DNA of 64,000 nt, taken from assembly GCF_032362555.1 (NCBI RefSeq), contig NC_083514.1, forward strand, positions 6,123,001-6,187,000, read 5' to 3'. A program made the position numbers and the translations under genes. The notes under the pieces were generated by a model, which saw only the letters and a program-made list of their open reading frames with translations, had not been told where the DNA came from and made no database searches. Below, piece by piece: positions 1-12,886 of the stretch (position 1 is the stretch's first letter; every line of letters starts with the position of its first letter). Source of the DNA: Amyelois transitella (Eukaryota > Arthropoda > Insecta > Lepidoptera > Pyralidae).

Positions 1-59
1 TTTGTTTTCAAACAAACTTGAGGAATCTAGCTAGAATTATGTTGTTTTAATATTAATAA

Positions 60-312
60 ATAAATAAATATAAATAAATATATACGGGACAAATTACACT
101 GATTGAGTTAGCCTCGAAGTAAGTTCGAAACTTGTGTTACGAGATACTAACTCAACGATACTATATTTTATAATAAATACTTATATAGATAAACATCCAA
201 GACCCAGGACAATCAGAAAAAGTTCTTTTCTCATCATGCCCTGACCGGGATTCGAACCCGGGACCTCCGGTGTCACAGACAAGCGTACTACCGCTGAGCC
301 ACAGAGGCCGCC
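60..312 (-). mobile_element. tRNA-like SINE (family A), full length
   Basis: Read on the minus strand, the element starts with a tRNA-like head: an A-box-like TGGCTCAGCGG and a perfect B box GGTTCGAATCC. A unique body follows, ending in an AT-rich TATATTTATATTTATT tail. A nearly identical copy lies at 21013-21245 on the other strand, which fixes the ends. It sits in a CARMIL intron just upstream of the exon at 390. The head does not fold into a proper tRNA (acceptor stem mispaired), so this is a SINE, not a tRNA gene. Confidence 0.85.
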
Positions 313-389
313 AATAATCGATTAATAATCTAACAAGTGTATTCATTTTCACAATAAGATCTTTTTATAATAATCTTTCATTGTTACAG

Positions 390-3300
390 AACCTGTACAA
401 TTTTCTCGCTCAACCCAACGTTTTAACGCATTTAAATTTGACTAACACTGAAACTACGTTAGAAAATGTGAGTATTGATTTAAATTAACATATTTTCGTG
501 TTCTTTGTGTAAATAAATTGTGTAAAGTGTGTAGTATGTAGTTCTCTCTTTCAGCTATTTTCGAAAGTAAATGTATTGTATTAAATTTTTAACGCGTTGG
601 CAACGGTATCCCTCTTTTTCGCATAATATTTTTATCCTAATTTAATTTAGCATAACTAGTTATATTATATATAGGCAATATTTTTTTGGTATGGTATTTA
701 ATAATGGTGTTCTGTCATAATTTTTAATAAGCTTTAAGATAGGCTTTTCAATAAGCATAATTATAATTGTACAAAACCAAAAAAAGGGTCACATGCCCTT
801 ACCCTTTATTCTGGATCTGTACATCAAAAACATTAATAATAATTTCTGAAATCGCCATAATTACTAAACTAAATGGGATAAAATGAAAAAAAAATCTGAA
901 GAAGGAAAAACCAAATTGTAACAGTAGCTTTGTTAGATTACTTTTGACCACCGCAAAGCGGAGCGAAGGAAGCGAGCGGAATTTACAATGTAGGTTAGAG
1001 GTTATAAATACAGGGTTTTATGACTGCAGCCAATAAAAAAAATAAAGGTTTAACAATTCTAATTAGGTTAGTTTTATCTACGAGTAAATCTTGTGAGCAC
1101 ATAACATGGAGCGAACTGATCTTAAAACTGTACAAAAAATACTAGGATAGGTTTGATATTGATATGTTTAAATATATTTATGCTTTATATATAATTTTAT
1201 GCCGAAATAATTTTGCTTGGATACATAATGCTTCAAATAGTTATGCGTAAAACGTTATGCAATTTTATATTGTGCGTAACTATTATTATGATATACCTAT
1301 AAAAGTATGCCATGTTAAATTTTGACATAAAAGTGTATGCATAAAAATCGGGAACCGTTGGCAACACTGCCGTGTAGCCCTGATTCCCTTTCTTCTGCAA
1401 CGAGACCGGTTTCACGTCATTACGCTGAGAATTGTGAAGGAACTGGTCACCTCGTTTGATCGCGTTATCGCATTCTCTTGCATCGTTAAAGGTTTTTCTG
1501 TCCACCAAACGTCACTATGCGGTTTTCAGATGTGGGGAGCACTTCTCCGCGGGTGTGCGGCGCGTCTTTCGGTACTACGCGCTGGTCGCAACCCGTGGTC
1601 GGTGTCGCGGCGAGCCAAGGACCCGCCGCCCTCCTTCCGGCAGTTCTTCACCGCGTGCCTCGCGCTCACCGACCTCGACTTCTCCTACTGCAAGATGCCG
1701 CCCGACGCTCTCAAGTGAGTCTCAGAATCGGAACAATGTTTTCATGTTCGTGGTCGTGGTCGGTGTCGCGGCGAGCCAATGACATAAAGTTTGTAATAAG
1801 TAAAAGTTGATAAATTTGAATGAACTTTGTTAGATGATGTAAAACAATGATTTCGATAGGTATTTGTGGAAGAAGAATGGGAAGCCTTTGCCCAGCACAG
1901 GGACACAATAATCGGCTTAATATGTCTACCATTTATATTATACATGTCATATTTTTATTACATTTTAGGAGCTTACTCCTCGGGCTGGCGTGCAACGAAA
2001 GTGCAACTGGCGTTCAATTAAACCTCTCCGGCGTGCTATCATCATCGCAGGCCGCCCACGTGTTGGAGTCCTGCATACACGGCGTGAGGTGCCTGCAGTC
2101 GCTGGACTTGTCAGACAATAGTAAGTCTTCTTTACCATTGCTTCTATCTTCTTAGCGTAAATGTCTGTTACGTCCGAACCTCCCTTGAGAAGTGTTTGCA
2201 TCCCGGGTTGCGTTTTTTGACCGTGATCCTGGATTGCATTATAAATCTGATATGAAGAGGCATTGTAATTGGCGTTTTTTACGCCCCCTCGGCTCTGTCG
2301 GCGTATTAAAAAGTATCCCGTTCCTGTGTTGTAAGCGCCCCTGCCTTTTGAGGGACATACATGTTGTATTTCGGATTCCTAAACCAAAAGTTTCAGCTGT
2401 ACGTTACCATCAGCCCGTCAGTACTAGTATAACGAAAGAGTTTTATGTTGATCTTTTCTTGGTGGAAAGTTTTTTTAGTATCGGTAATTCAAGCCACTAA
2501 TTTAAATTTTTCGCCGTTGTTTAATTTATGTAATTGAGTTTTGTTTAACGAATGGTTCATTTTTACAGGTATGGAATTTGAATTATCAGGAATAGTGAGA
2601 GCGATTGGCAAAAACCATTCAATTACCCATTTATCGTTAAGTAAACTGACTGGAAAGCGATCTTATGCTCCGCCTTTAATACAAGTAAGTGGCCGCCCCC
2701 AGCTGTTATTTTCTGATAAAATTTAATAAACTCGAATTGTTCATAGTCATATAAGCCAATAAGAAATGATATAATTGTGAAATTTGTTTATATTTCAGGC
2801 CTTAGTTCATGTGTTACAAGAACCGGACACTGCCTTGACTTCGTTAGACTTGAGTGATTGTAAATTAAAGGTAACATAATTATAGATCTACGCATTTTGT
2901 TTTGATATACATATTTCTTAATATCATAACTTTATAAGTATTAGGGATTCAGATTTTGATTGGAGATTGTTACAAGAGAAACTATTGCATTCGTGAATTC
3001 TTCAAGTCTGTGAAAACGAACTAATTTCTAAAAGAGCGTAGGCAAGGCAAGCTTGAGACCTTGCCAACATGACAAAACTTTAATGGCTTGTCAAAATTAA
3101 AAATTTAATAAACACTTCTTAATTTTGACATCACTCTTTTGTTTTTCACCATATAACAAGAAATCGGAAATACAAAGAAATTTGTTTGTAATATCTTTCT
3201 TTCCTAACACTTAGTTGGCAAATTAATGAAATGAATAATGTTACAAGAAAATAACTGAACAAAGATTACATAGATAGCTACCCACTGTATCTATGTAGGC

Positions 3301-6300
3301 TTTGAAAGTTAGTACATTAGCACATTTTTCCCTCAGGCTGATCTGTATGGGCTACTGAATGCGCTGGGCGGGGCCCGTCGCTTGCGTTCCCTGGACGTGG
3401 GCGGGAACATGGCCGGGGACGCCGGGGCCAGACTCCTGGCTAAAGCGCTGCAGTGCAACTGTACGCTACACACCCTGTATATAGACCGGAATGCCTTCAG
3501 TTTGCAAGGTAAACCTGTATAATATTGCGTTAAAAAATTAAGATGATTTTATATACTACTCTGTCAAGAAAGTAGCAGGAAAAGATCAATAATACACAAA
3601 CTGTTTGTTATTCATCCAAATTTATTTTATCACCTTCAAAATATGCTCCTTTAGAAACGATACACTTACGCCAACGAATAATCCAATCATCAAAACATTT
3701 TTTAAACGCTGTTTCCGGAATTGAGGTCAGTTCTCGCCGCGAATTCTCTTTTATGTCTTCTACCGATCGAAAACGGGTGCCACGAAGTGGTAATTTGAGT
3801 TTAGGAAAAAGAAAAAAGTCGGCTGGAGCCATATCTGGTGAATATGGTGGTTGCTCGATGGTATTTGTTGAGTGTTTGGTTAAAAATTCGTTCACAATGA
3901 TGGCCTTGTGCGAAGGTGCATTATCATGGTGCAAAATCCAAGAATTTTCTTTCCACAAATCTGGCCTTTTTCGTCGGATTTGCTCTCTTAAACGCCGCAT
4001 AACACTCAAATAATATTCCTTATTTACCGTTTGACCTTCCGGCAAGAATTCCGAGTGCACAACACCGCGATAGTCAAAGAAAACAGTCAACATGACTTTG
4101 ACTTTTGAACGACTTTGGCGTGGTTTTTTCGGTTTCGGTTCAGTTGGAAGGCGCCACTCCGAAGCTTGTTGACTAGTTTGCATGTCAAACTCGTCAACCC
4201 ACGTCTCGTCACCAGTAACAATGCGTTTCATGAATGTTGGGTCGGAATTGACTCGTTCTAGCATGTCCTCAGCGACTCTCATGCGATTGAGTTTTTGAAA
4301 AAAATTCAGGTCTTTTGGGACTAGCCGAGCGGCAACATGTTTCATACCCAAATTATTAGTTAAAATGGTACGGATCGACTCGTGAGATACAGAAAGTTCG
4401 GTGGCTATCTCTCTCAAAGTTGAATGAGGATTTTCAGTCACTATTTCCTTCACTTTTGCGATGTTAACTTCAGTTGCAGACGTTGATGGCCTACCAGAGC
4501 GAGGCAAATCTTCCATCACATCTCGACCGCTTTTGAACGCTTTGTACCACTCATAAGCACGAGTTTTTGATAAAGTCGATTTACCGTAAGCCTTCTGTAA
4601 CATTTTCAGTGACTCCGAACACGATATTCCATTGGCAATGCAAAATTTAAGACAAACTCTTTGTTCGATGTTTTTATCCATTATGAAATTAGCAATACAC
4701 ACTAGATATGATATAACTAAAAATAGCACTGTATTTAATGTAAACAACAGATGCAACTCAAACTCCGCGCCAAAATGGAAAACAGTTGTGCCAATCTAAC
4801 AACAACAAAAAAAACAAAAATTTGAATTTGGAACCATAAATAAATAATCCATTCCCGATACTTTTCTGACTGAATGTATTAAGATTTTATATTATTTTTT
4901 TTGGCGGCCTCTGTGGCGCAGCGAAAACGCTTGTCTGTGACCTGTATCTGAATCTCAATTCCACCATGAAGCCGTACCATCTGAATGTGGTTCTCGTAAA
5001 AGATAAAGACGTGATTATTATGATGTATGTGATACGTTCCCAGGTCTGACGGACATCGCGACGGCGCTGCGGCGGTCGGTGAGCGTGCGGCGCGTGGAGT
5101 TCCCGGGCTGCGACGCGGCGTGCGGCGGCCGCGGCGCCAGCGAGCGCGTCGCCGTGCTGTGGCGCGAGCTGCACGAGAGGTATGCTGTTCGGTGACACTG
5201 TTTACCTATGATAAAGTCTACAATAGTATTTTATCTTACGAATATATATCTTATTTGTTCTACAGTCGTCTTGAAATGCATTACTCAACTACGAATTTTC
5301 ATTTTGATGTAACTAAATGGAATAAAAAATATGTTTTGTTTTCTTCTAGATTGGCGAACAACAGCACGCCATCGCAAGCACACACGCTTCGCGCGCTCGC
5401 ATTGGAACGCGCGTGGGCCGGAGGCGAAGCTGCAGCAGCTTTAGCGGCTCAAGCGGCCGCCGCACTGCCGCCGCAGCCGCTGCCTGCAGCGCTCGAGCGC
5501 GCCGCGGCCGCAGCTCACCATCTACTGCATCAGTACCTGCAGGTTTGTACAGTGCGCTTGAGCTGGTCTGTAGTATATACAGACATTCAATGCATCTATT
5601 CTACAATTGAAAATGAGGGTTCCAAGTTCGCATTCTCAAGATGTCATTACTTTGTCTCACTGTTTATCAAGTCGAGAAGACAGCAGAGTTAATCCAGCAA
5701 CTACAGAGAACTACAACCTGACGATATAAATCATTGCAATCTTCAAAGACTGTCATTGATTCTAACATATACTTCCAGCGATGCGGCGAAGTGTTCGCGG
5801 CGATGGGCGGCGTCAACTCCAGCGGAGAGATCGTGTCGCTGCAAGCCGTTAGAGATGCAATGGCGCCTTGTTCTGGGACGCTACAAGATTTGCTCAAGTA
5901 AGGAAGATTTATTTATAATTTTTTCTTCTTTTGCAACCAATTTCGTCCACTGTGAGCCTGCTCCAATGTATTTTATCTATATGAGCTTGCGCGACTCGTT
6001 TACAACAGGAACCTCCTTTTGCTATTTCTACTTTAGTGATTACATCTCTCAAGCATTACGGCTCCATATTTCATCCTCCTGCCAGCCTATATTTAAAGTA
6101 CATTAGCATACTTCAGTACACTTTAGACGCTCTTACGGTGAGGGAAACATCGTGTACGAACCCTGTGCATTCAGGCAACATAATGGACCACTATCGATCT
6201 AAAACAGGCTAGGTTCCCCTGCAAAGGTCCATGGTAAAAGGCATATCCCGGGCTAAAGCCGGGAGGTTGAAGACTTACTTTATCTTAATGAAATTAAAAA

Positions 6301-9300
6301 CTGTGCCTGTTTCAGCTCGGCAGTGTCCCGGCTGGCGCTGGCCGCGTGCGACACGCTGGAGGGCGGCGACGGCGACGCGCACGCGGGCCCGCACGTGCCC
6401 GACCTGCTCACCGCCGTGGCCCACTCCGCGGTCAGTGTACGGCGCGACACATATATATATATACATACATATCGTCACGTCTTTATCCAATGCGGGGTAG
6501 ACAGAGCCAACTTGAAAAGACTGAAAGGCTACGTTCAGCTGTTGTGCTTAATGATAGAATTGAGATTCAAATAGTGACAGGTTGCTAGCCCATCGCCTTA
6601 AAGAAGAATCCCAAGTTTATAAGCCTATACTTTAGTCGCCTTTTACGACATCCATGGGAAAGAGATGGAGTAGTCCTATTCTTTTTTGTATTGGTGCCGG
6701 GAACCACACGGCACATATATATATATATAATGTCACGTCTATATCCCTCGCGGGGTAGACAGTGCCAACTTGAAAAGACTGAAAGGCTACGTTCAGCTGT
6801 TGTGCTTTATGATAGAATTGAGATTATAATAGATAGATTTTTTTAACTGTCTTTCAACAAATTATTAACTAGACTGACTGAATTACTGATAAGGTAAGGG
6901 TTTTGCTAGATAAGTACTTACAGTAGTGCAAAATGTATACCAAAAAATTCAGTATCGATTTAATTGTCATGCACATTGTTTATTAACAAAACTTCATAAT
7001 TTCACGCAACACAGAAATTGGATTATTTGAACTTGGTAAGTATATTTTTACGGTTTCATTGGTCGATGGCATTTATCTAACATAAATGCCATCGACGTCT
7101 TTGTGGTTGTTTAAGACTCAAATTTTGTGGGCAACGTTCGTTGGTCAACGTTGAGTAAGAAAACTGCTTAAAAAGAAACCTGCTAAAAAAAAAGGATATC
7201 ATATCACAATAATTGTCCAATTTTAATCAGCTTGAAGAGTAAAACTAGACGAGTCTAATTTTGAAAAATCTTATTTTGTTTTATGCAAAAGCTTCCATTC
7301 ATTTTTATTGACATGTGGTCTTATTTAAAAGAATGCAGAAGGTAATCAGCTACTTTTACCAAAAGTACGCCCCGCTTTACTTATAAGACTATTTTACACG
7401 TGTTATATATCCTGACATCCGTCATATGAAACCGTCATTTTGTGGTTCTCTCAAAGATGGACGCCCGATAAACTGGAGTAAACACTAATTTTTTTTTTAT
7501 TTCAACTCATGGCCGTCGTATTCATTATACGTATATATATGTATTCTATATTCTATTTAACCCCCGACGGAAAAAGAGTGGTGTCATAAGTTTGACGTGT
7601 CGGTCTCTTTTTGTGGGATCATAGCTCACAAACGGATGAAGCGATTTCAACTTAGTTTTTTTTAAATTACGTGATTTGCGTGCGAGTGTTCTCGGACATG
7701 TTTAATCAAAATCGGTTGAGTCATTTAAATGTTGTGGGAATCGAAAGTGGTGAAGGGAGAACGAATGTCGGCGAATAAACTCGAGTGAAAGCGCATTGAT
7801 AAAGAATGTTGATGATTTAATCGAGAGTGTTCTTAGCTTAACCCCCGGTGAAAAAAAGAGATGTGTTATTAGTAAAATTGGTGTTGGGGTATATTTTTAT
7901 TTTTAAATATAATTTAATTCTGTACAGGCCACACCGTTGGGTTGTCGTCGTCGCGAGCGCGGTACCCGCCGCGTTCGCCCTAAATCTGTAGCGGAGCAGC
8001 AGTGCAGCAGCAACGAGATGCTGTCGCTGCCGCCGCTGCACGCGGAGGCCGCGGACGCGCTCGCCGACCTCCCCGCGCACACGCTGCGGCACCTCGTCAA
8101 AGGTTGGTAGCGGAGTGATGCGGCCACTCACTATGAACAGCAGTGCAGCAGATATAAGGTGCTGTCGTGCTTTCACCTTATCAGACGATTGGTTTGTAGC
8201 GGATTGGTGATTCTAATAAGCGAGATCGTTAAATAGAAAACTATAACTGTAAGTTCAATTTGAGATTACCTGCTCCGTTCTAATTTAATAAAATATAATC
8301 TTTTTATTACAGGTCGACCACGTCGCACGAAGACTAGAGCGCCAACACGACCGATCACAGATCAATCACAAGACATAGATGAAGGTTCTCAAATACGTAT
8401 AATTCGATCATTAAATAAAACATCCAGCCGGCAACAAACGAACGTTCAAATCAATTTCAAAATTCCAATTTCAAAATTTGTATTTCAAAAATTCAACATA
8501 GCTTTATGATATTCTCGTTTCATATAGAAGTGTAATCATTCCCGCAGGCCTGGAAGAGTTCTGGCGCACATGCCGCACGCCGCCGGGCAGCGAGGAGGCG
8601 TCGCTGTCGGCGCGCACGCCGCTCACGTCGCGCTCGCTGCACTCGCTGTCGTCGCTGGCGTCGCCGTCGCCGCTCCGGCACTCGCCCACGCTGCAGCGAG
8701 ACGACACTATGTACGTCACATTATTATTATTTTTTTGCCAAGGACCTGGTTTTCGTAATTGGTCTGCTCTCACTATTGTGTAAAGGGATTTGATACGTGA
8801 TATTGCTTGCTCTAGTACACATCAGTATTGTAACAACAGACACTTGGGGTCTATCACTTCAATCAGCAGAACAATAACAGCTGTTGTGTTGCCTGCAGAA
8901 CACGATCACGACTTGTTCCTAAATCGGGTTTATTTCCATTACGCCTGGTCACCTAGCATCACCAAATAAAGGGCGCCTGGCCATGGACACAGCGTAAATG
9001 GCGAAGCGAAAATCCAAGAGTTGCGTTTTACCGACCACATCAATCTCCGTTCAAGAAGCTCCGGACGAGGCCGGACTGCAGTAACCAGCGGGGTTTTATA
9101 CGAACGTTGACAATACATGTTTTATTTTCCGTCTCTCTTTTACACTTTGAAATTAAACAGAAAGAGAAAGAAGTATATGCCTTGTCTTCAACTCGATGTT
9201 CGTGAATAGAAACAAAGCCGACAGACCTAAGCACCCACATCCCGCCGTAATATATTTATTAAAAAAATTATATGGAGCGTGAGATGACCCACCATCAAAG

Positions 9301-12300
9301 CTCTAAACGTGGAACTATGCTATTTCTGAATCGTATATCACGCTTATATTATTCATTCCTGTTTCAGGTATAGCGTTACATCTGGTGAAAGCACACCCGT
9401 ATTATTAGAATGTGGTGAGTATAATATTCATCGATGGTTAACTTGTCACATACAAAAAATGTACAGAATTCAGCGACATCCTGGGTTGATTCCATGTAAA
9501 TATAACCAACCATGGATATATTTTAGCGTATCCTTCCATCTCTTTCCGGTTGGTATATTTAGAAAGAGATGATAAAATGAAATGGCTGTCTCTTTCCAAT
9601 CCTTTTTTTCCATTCTGATATTTTTTTTAGTTGGTTGGTTCTATATTTGACGTTTTTCGCTTTTATTACAGAGGTGTCGCGGTGCAAGTCTTCCGACAAC
9701 GTGGGAGTGAAGCCGGCGACCACGCCGCCCCCGTCACGGTCTTCCGACAACGTCAACACCATGGGTGAGTAGCATGGCACTGTACCCGCCGCCCGCACTG
9801 CGGACGTAGAGTTGAGAATTGTGGCAAGTTCTGGATGGTAAATGTTGATTGTCGGGATAGCATCGATATAGTAAATAATGAGTGGGTGACTGGTGGATAA
9901 AAATACTACGAAGCAAAGATCTCTGGTGAGGTAGACTAAATTAAGAAAAAATACTAAGTTGTTTTTGATACTACTTAGCATTTCTTGTCATGTGACACCA
10001 TTCACGGGTTCTCGTTCTCTCTACGCTGTTTTAGAATAATGTGAAGTATAATTACACCTACCTCAAATACAAATGAGCATTTTGCTGATCTTACGAACGA
10101 ATTTTCCATCGATGATTTTGACTCACACACAAGAGAAGACTGCTTCAAAATAAAATGATTAATTACTAACTAGCCAGCATCTCTGTACAATCCTTTTACT
10201 ATGTCACGCTGACAATAAACATTTTCCCTCTGTGATAGGAAAGAACAATTTTCTACTCTACACATAGCTGATTACCCCCAGCTTAGCTGCCCTTGTGGTC
10301 GTGCAATCACAGCATTTGTTATGTAACACGGCTTAATGTTTGTGCCAAGTGGCGCGCTTAAAATGCGCTTCATTGTGGAAACTAATTGTGATACAATAAT
10401 ATGCGTGTAACCGTACAAATGTATTGTCATTGTCTCAATATAAAATATATTAAGAGTTATTTTCAGAAATTGTGACGAAATTCAAATTCCAATGTATCTC
10501 GCAGCATACAGTTGAATTCTATGTATCACTTGTTGTCGTCAAAATGTCGTGAAATATTTTTTAATTGTATAAAAATGTTTCCAGAGTTTTTTTAAATACG
10601 CTTACATATTATTGTACCATACCGTGACTTGGGAGTGGTGCTAAACGCTAAACCATCGATCATGCATTATCATCAAAAACTTAGGTTTTAATAATCAAAG
10701 TGCCTGAAACCTTGCCAATCATAATATTGGAATTCCTTAAATAACAGGCAGCGTATATCTGTCTGTATGCGGCTTTGTTATCTTTTTAAAACTAGTTTTT
10801 TTAGTCTTTATGTTAATGTAGCTCTACCGACACGTAGCACAATAGTTTTCTTATATTTTTTTATAAAAACTTAAGAAGCTGGTGCAAACCATTGATTTCT
10901 CATGAACGTAATAATTTACTACGTTTACGTATGATGCCAGAATAATAATAAAGGTGTGAAAATATACCTATTAGTAGACATGTGAAATATCCCCAAAGAA
11001 AACTGATCGAAATTTTAAACAACGGTTCTGTTCTATAAACAAATAAGCTTTAATATCAGCTGTGTTTGTACCTGTGTGTGCGTGTAACTAGTGTGTGTAC
11101 TGTAGGCAACGGATGCGCACGCGCCGCCGGCAAGGCGAGGCCCTGGTCCGTCGCCGGGCTCAACCCCGACTCCACAGCCTGCACCACAGGTAATGCATGT
11201 GTAGATCGATATAAATGTATCTGAGTGAGAGGACGATTCAGGGTGAGATTTGAATTTCTTATGAAGGTATTATTCATGAGCATTGTCATTGAGCCGAGAT
11301 ATTTCGGCCATAGGTGGCGATAGCTTCGATGGGTTACTTATAAGTAAGCTTATTCTGTGATACGAGTATAAAAAACTCCGTAATCGTTTTCTTATTAATT
11401 GCATACAAATGTAAATTCAATCATAATTATTTTTTAATTTTGTTTTAAACATTTGTTAGTATATTTTAAATCAAAGACAGAATAAAAATTGTTTAACAAT
11501 TCTTTTGTAATCTACTAACACAATTTTTACTTCCTAATGATTGCTTCATGCAATTTGGAGAATACTAACTGCCAAATAAGGAGTAAAGGCGAACCAGCAG
11601 TATGATACAGAATTTACCTGCATTGCCTTAACTTTATTTATATTCCTTATCCACACTCATCATAATTCTTGCCACGAATTCAGGCGTTCCTCACACGCAA
11701 TATTTTACTTTATTAGAAAGACAAACAGCAATATATGTACAATATGTGACAAAAATAGGTTCAAGTTTTTACCGCGCATCACTGTTCCGTAACGATGTCG
11801 TATTTGGCAGTTGGTTTAGGCACGTGTGTAACTCGTATGTACCTAACCCTGACGATGTGGTGGTGGTCTACAGAAGGCGTGGAGGCGTGCGTCGGCGGCA
11901 GCATAGTGGGCATCACGCCGGGCGCCGCACTAACCAGTAACCAACTTTCTGACGCTATTCTGTACTGAATTAGCCGCTAGTCCATGTGCAAAGCTATTTA
12001 TAGGTAAAACTGGCTTGATGCTTATGCTATTTTTGTGTTACTAAATGTTGTTATCAACGCTACGGTACATTAAGTCCAATAAATAAAATACCTTAAATTA
12101 TACTGTATGTCTATGTAAGCCCGACACGTTCAATAGATTTACGGTAATCCGGCAAACCCTTTGTCATATAGAGTAGTTCCGACCACAAAATAGAGAATTA
12201 AGTTATTTTTTTTAGTTTTTTAATGCTAAGTTCTGCCCGTCATTCTATTTTTTTGTAGAGATCGAAGTAGTTGTATGTAATATTGTAAATTATTTAATTA

Positions 12301-12886
12301 TTTAACACTTAACTTTGGAGCACCTTGCATCTGTACAGTCTGCTTCATATCTTCTCATACTCGGGTTAATTAATTGTTGAAAAAAAAATGTGGTAGTAGC
12401 ATGTTTACACAGTCACGCCATCTAAATTCTTTTAGACCGACTGTACCGAAGATGTGTCATAGAAAATAATTGTATGTTCAGTTTTGGTAAAACATGTCCC
12501 AAAAAAAATCACCTTAGTACCACAGTTAGTAGAATTATTTATTCATATAAACTTTCTGTGCAAAATAAATGCATATCGCATGAAAATGTACAATAACTGC
12601 ATGTTTAATGAATACTGTTCTTGCACACTTTCACAGTTCGTCGTAAATAGCCTACGAATGTCAAAAATAATAGTTTATTCTAATATTTTGTACCCTTCTT
12701 TTTCTCAGGCTCAATGTTGCGAGATCATCCATTAACTCCTGGTAAGCATAAACATTAATTTAATAAAAATATTGAATAAACTGCAGTTATCATTGAGAGG
12801 TGCAGTTTTAGTAGAAGACATTATTTCTGTTGTGGTTTAATATATTTTCAATTTTTTCATCTTTTTCAGAAGGCGCTGAAGCTTAG
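390..12886 (+). CDS. CARMIL: CARMIL (capping protein, Arp2/3 and myosin-I linker; LRRC16-type), 3' part
   Basis: This gene encodes a leucine-rich-repeat regulator that binds actin capping protein at the membrane and controls filament assembly. Nineteen exons in consistent phase are visible: 390-467, 1530-1714, 1969-2120, 2569-2684, 2799-2870, 3337-3508, 5044-5179, 5350-5542, 5779-5897, 6316-6430, 7928-8102, 8313-8384, 8548-8710, 9368-9414, 9672-9764, 11106-11189, 11874-11936, 12709-12741 and 12870-12886 (694 codons). The first exons give LRRs that line up with vertebrate CARMIL (NLYNFLAQPN, then GALLRGC, PPSFRQFF and LLGLACN). An Ala-rich helical segment follows. Then comes the capping-protein-interacting motif LRHLVKGRPRRTKTRAPTRP, split by the intron after 8102, and a Ser/Pro-rich tail with GLEEFW. 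The PH domain and first LRRs lie left of the window. Family assignment is strong; the last three small exons are less certain. Confidence 0.9.
3556..4876 (-). mobile_element. mariner-family DNA transposon, apparently intact
   Basis: About 1.3 kb inside a CARMIL intron. Imperfect terminal inverted repeats are visible: CTGTCAAGAAAGTAGCAGGA near the left end and CAGTCAGAAAAGTATCGGGA on the opposite strand at the right end (15 of 20 match). TA dinucleotides flank both ends, as expected for mariner target duplications. The exact left boundary is uncertain by about 3 bp. One uninterrupted transposase frame fills the element. A fragment of SINE A lies immediately beyond the right end. Confidence 0.85.
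3608..4681 (-). CDS. mariner transposase, 357 aa, open
   Basis: Cut-and-paste DNA transposase. The likely start is the Met of MDKNIEQRVCLKFC at 4681; an in-frame ATG at 4756 would add a hydrophobic extension that the family lacks. The N-terminal half has two helix-turn-helix segments (ISCSESLKMLQKAYG and STLREIATELSVSHESIRTI). The catalytic DD34D triad is present: GDETW, then HHDNAPSH, then YSPDMAPADFF with 34 residues between the last two aspartates. The C terminus ends KGAYFEGDKINLDE. The length of about 350 aa is usual for mariner and no stop or frameshift is seen. One oddity is WVDEFD where related copies, as I recall them, have WVYEFD. Such transposases are often mis-annotated as host GVQW3-like proteins. 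Confidence 0.92.
   Translation of the reverse strand: MDKNIEQRVCLKFCIANGISCSESLKMLQKAYGKSTLSKTRAYEWYKAFKSGRDVMEDLPRSGRPSTSATEVNIAKVKEIVTENPHSTLREIATELSVSHESIRTILTNNLGMKHVAARLVPKDLNFFQKLNRMRVAEDMLERVNSDPTFMKRIVTGDETWVDEFDMQTSQQASEWRLPTEPKPKKPRQSRSKVKVMLTVFFDYRGVVHSEFLPEGQTVNKEYYLSVMRRLREQIRRKRPDLWKENSWILHHDNAPSHKAIIVNEFLTKHSTNTIEQPPYSPDMAPADFFLFPKLKLPLRGTRFRSVEDIKENSRRELTSIPETAFKKCFDDWIIRWRKCIVSKGAYFEGDKINLDE
4900..4990 (+). repeat. SINE A head fused to a SINE B fragment
   Basis: GGCGGCCTCTGTGGCGCAGCG, the start of SINE A, runs to about 4941. It is followed by TCTGAATCTCAATTCCACC, a stretch typical of SINE B. This short mosaic lies next to the mariner right end in the CARMIL intron. Confidence 0.6.
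6125..6276 (+). repeat. SINE C fragment (body without tRNA-like head)
   Basis: GCTCTTACGGTGAGGGAAACATCGTG and the following text match the body of the copy at 62465-62755 read on the minus strand, and the copy at 48330-48535. It lies in a CARMIL intron just before the exon at 6316. Confidence 0.6.
6473..6712 (-). mobile_element. SINE B, near full length
   Basis: On the plus strand this reads TCACGTCTTTATCC..GGGGTAGACAGAGCC, then GACAGGTTGCTAGCCCATCG, then TAGTCGCCTTTTACGACATC, then GCCGGGAACCACACGGC. An (AT)n/(ATAC)n stretch borders the left end. Partial copies in this window keep the TCACGTCT side, so that side is taken as the 3' tail and the element as minus strand. It lies in the large CARMIL intron 6431-7927. 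Confidence 0.75.
6729..6845 (-). mobile_element. SINE B, truncated
   Basis: The tail half of SINE B lies only 16 bp beyond the copy at 6473-6712 and is separated from it by (AT)n. It is either an independent insertion or a local duplication. The head half is missing, as in a 5'-truncated SINE. Confidence 0.7.
7062..7096. repeat. Perfect 15-bp stem hairpin with 5-nt loop
   Basis: GTCGATGGCATTTAT, loop CTAAC, then the exact reverse complement. It lies in the CARMIL intron between the exons ending at 6430 and starting at 7928. No coding potential is seen. Confidence 0.85.

Noticed and set aside
237-312. tRNA gene on the minus strand (also 21013-21090 on plus)
   Set aside because: A and B boxes are perfect, but the acceptor stem does not pair and both copies continue into the same unique body and AT-rich tail, so they are SINEs.
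3608-4756. Longer 382-residue start for the mariner transposase
   Set aside because: The extra hydrophobic residues are not part of mariner transposases; the conserved start is at 4681.
5120-5692. 190-residue open frame on the plus strand
   Set aside because: It is a read-through of two CARMIL exons and the intron between them; splice sites at 5179/5350 and 5542/5779 explain it better.
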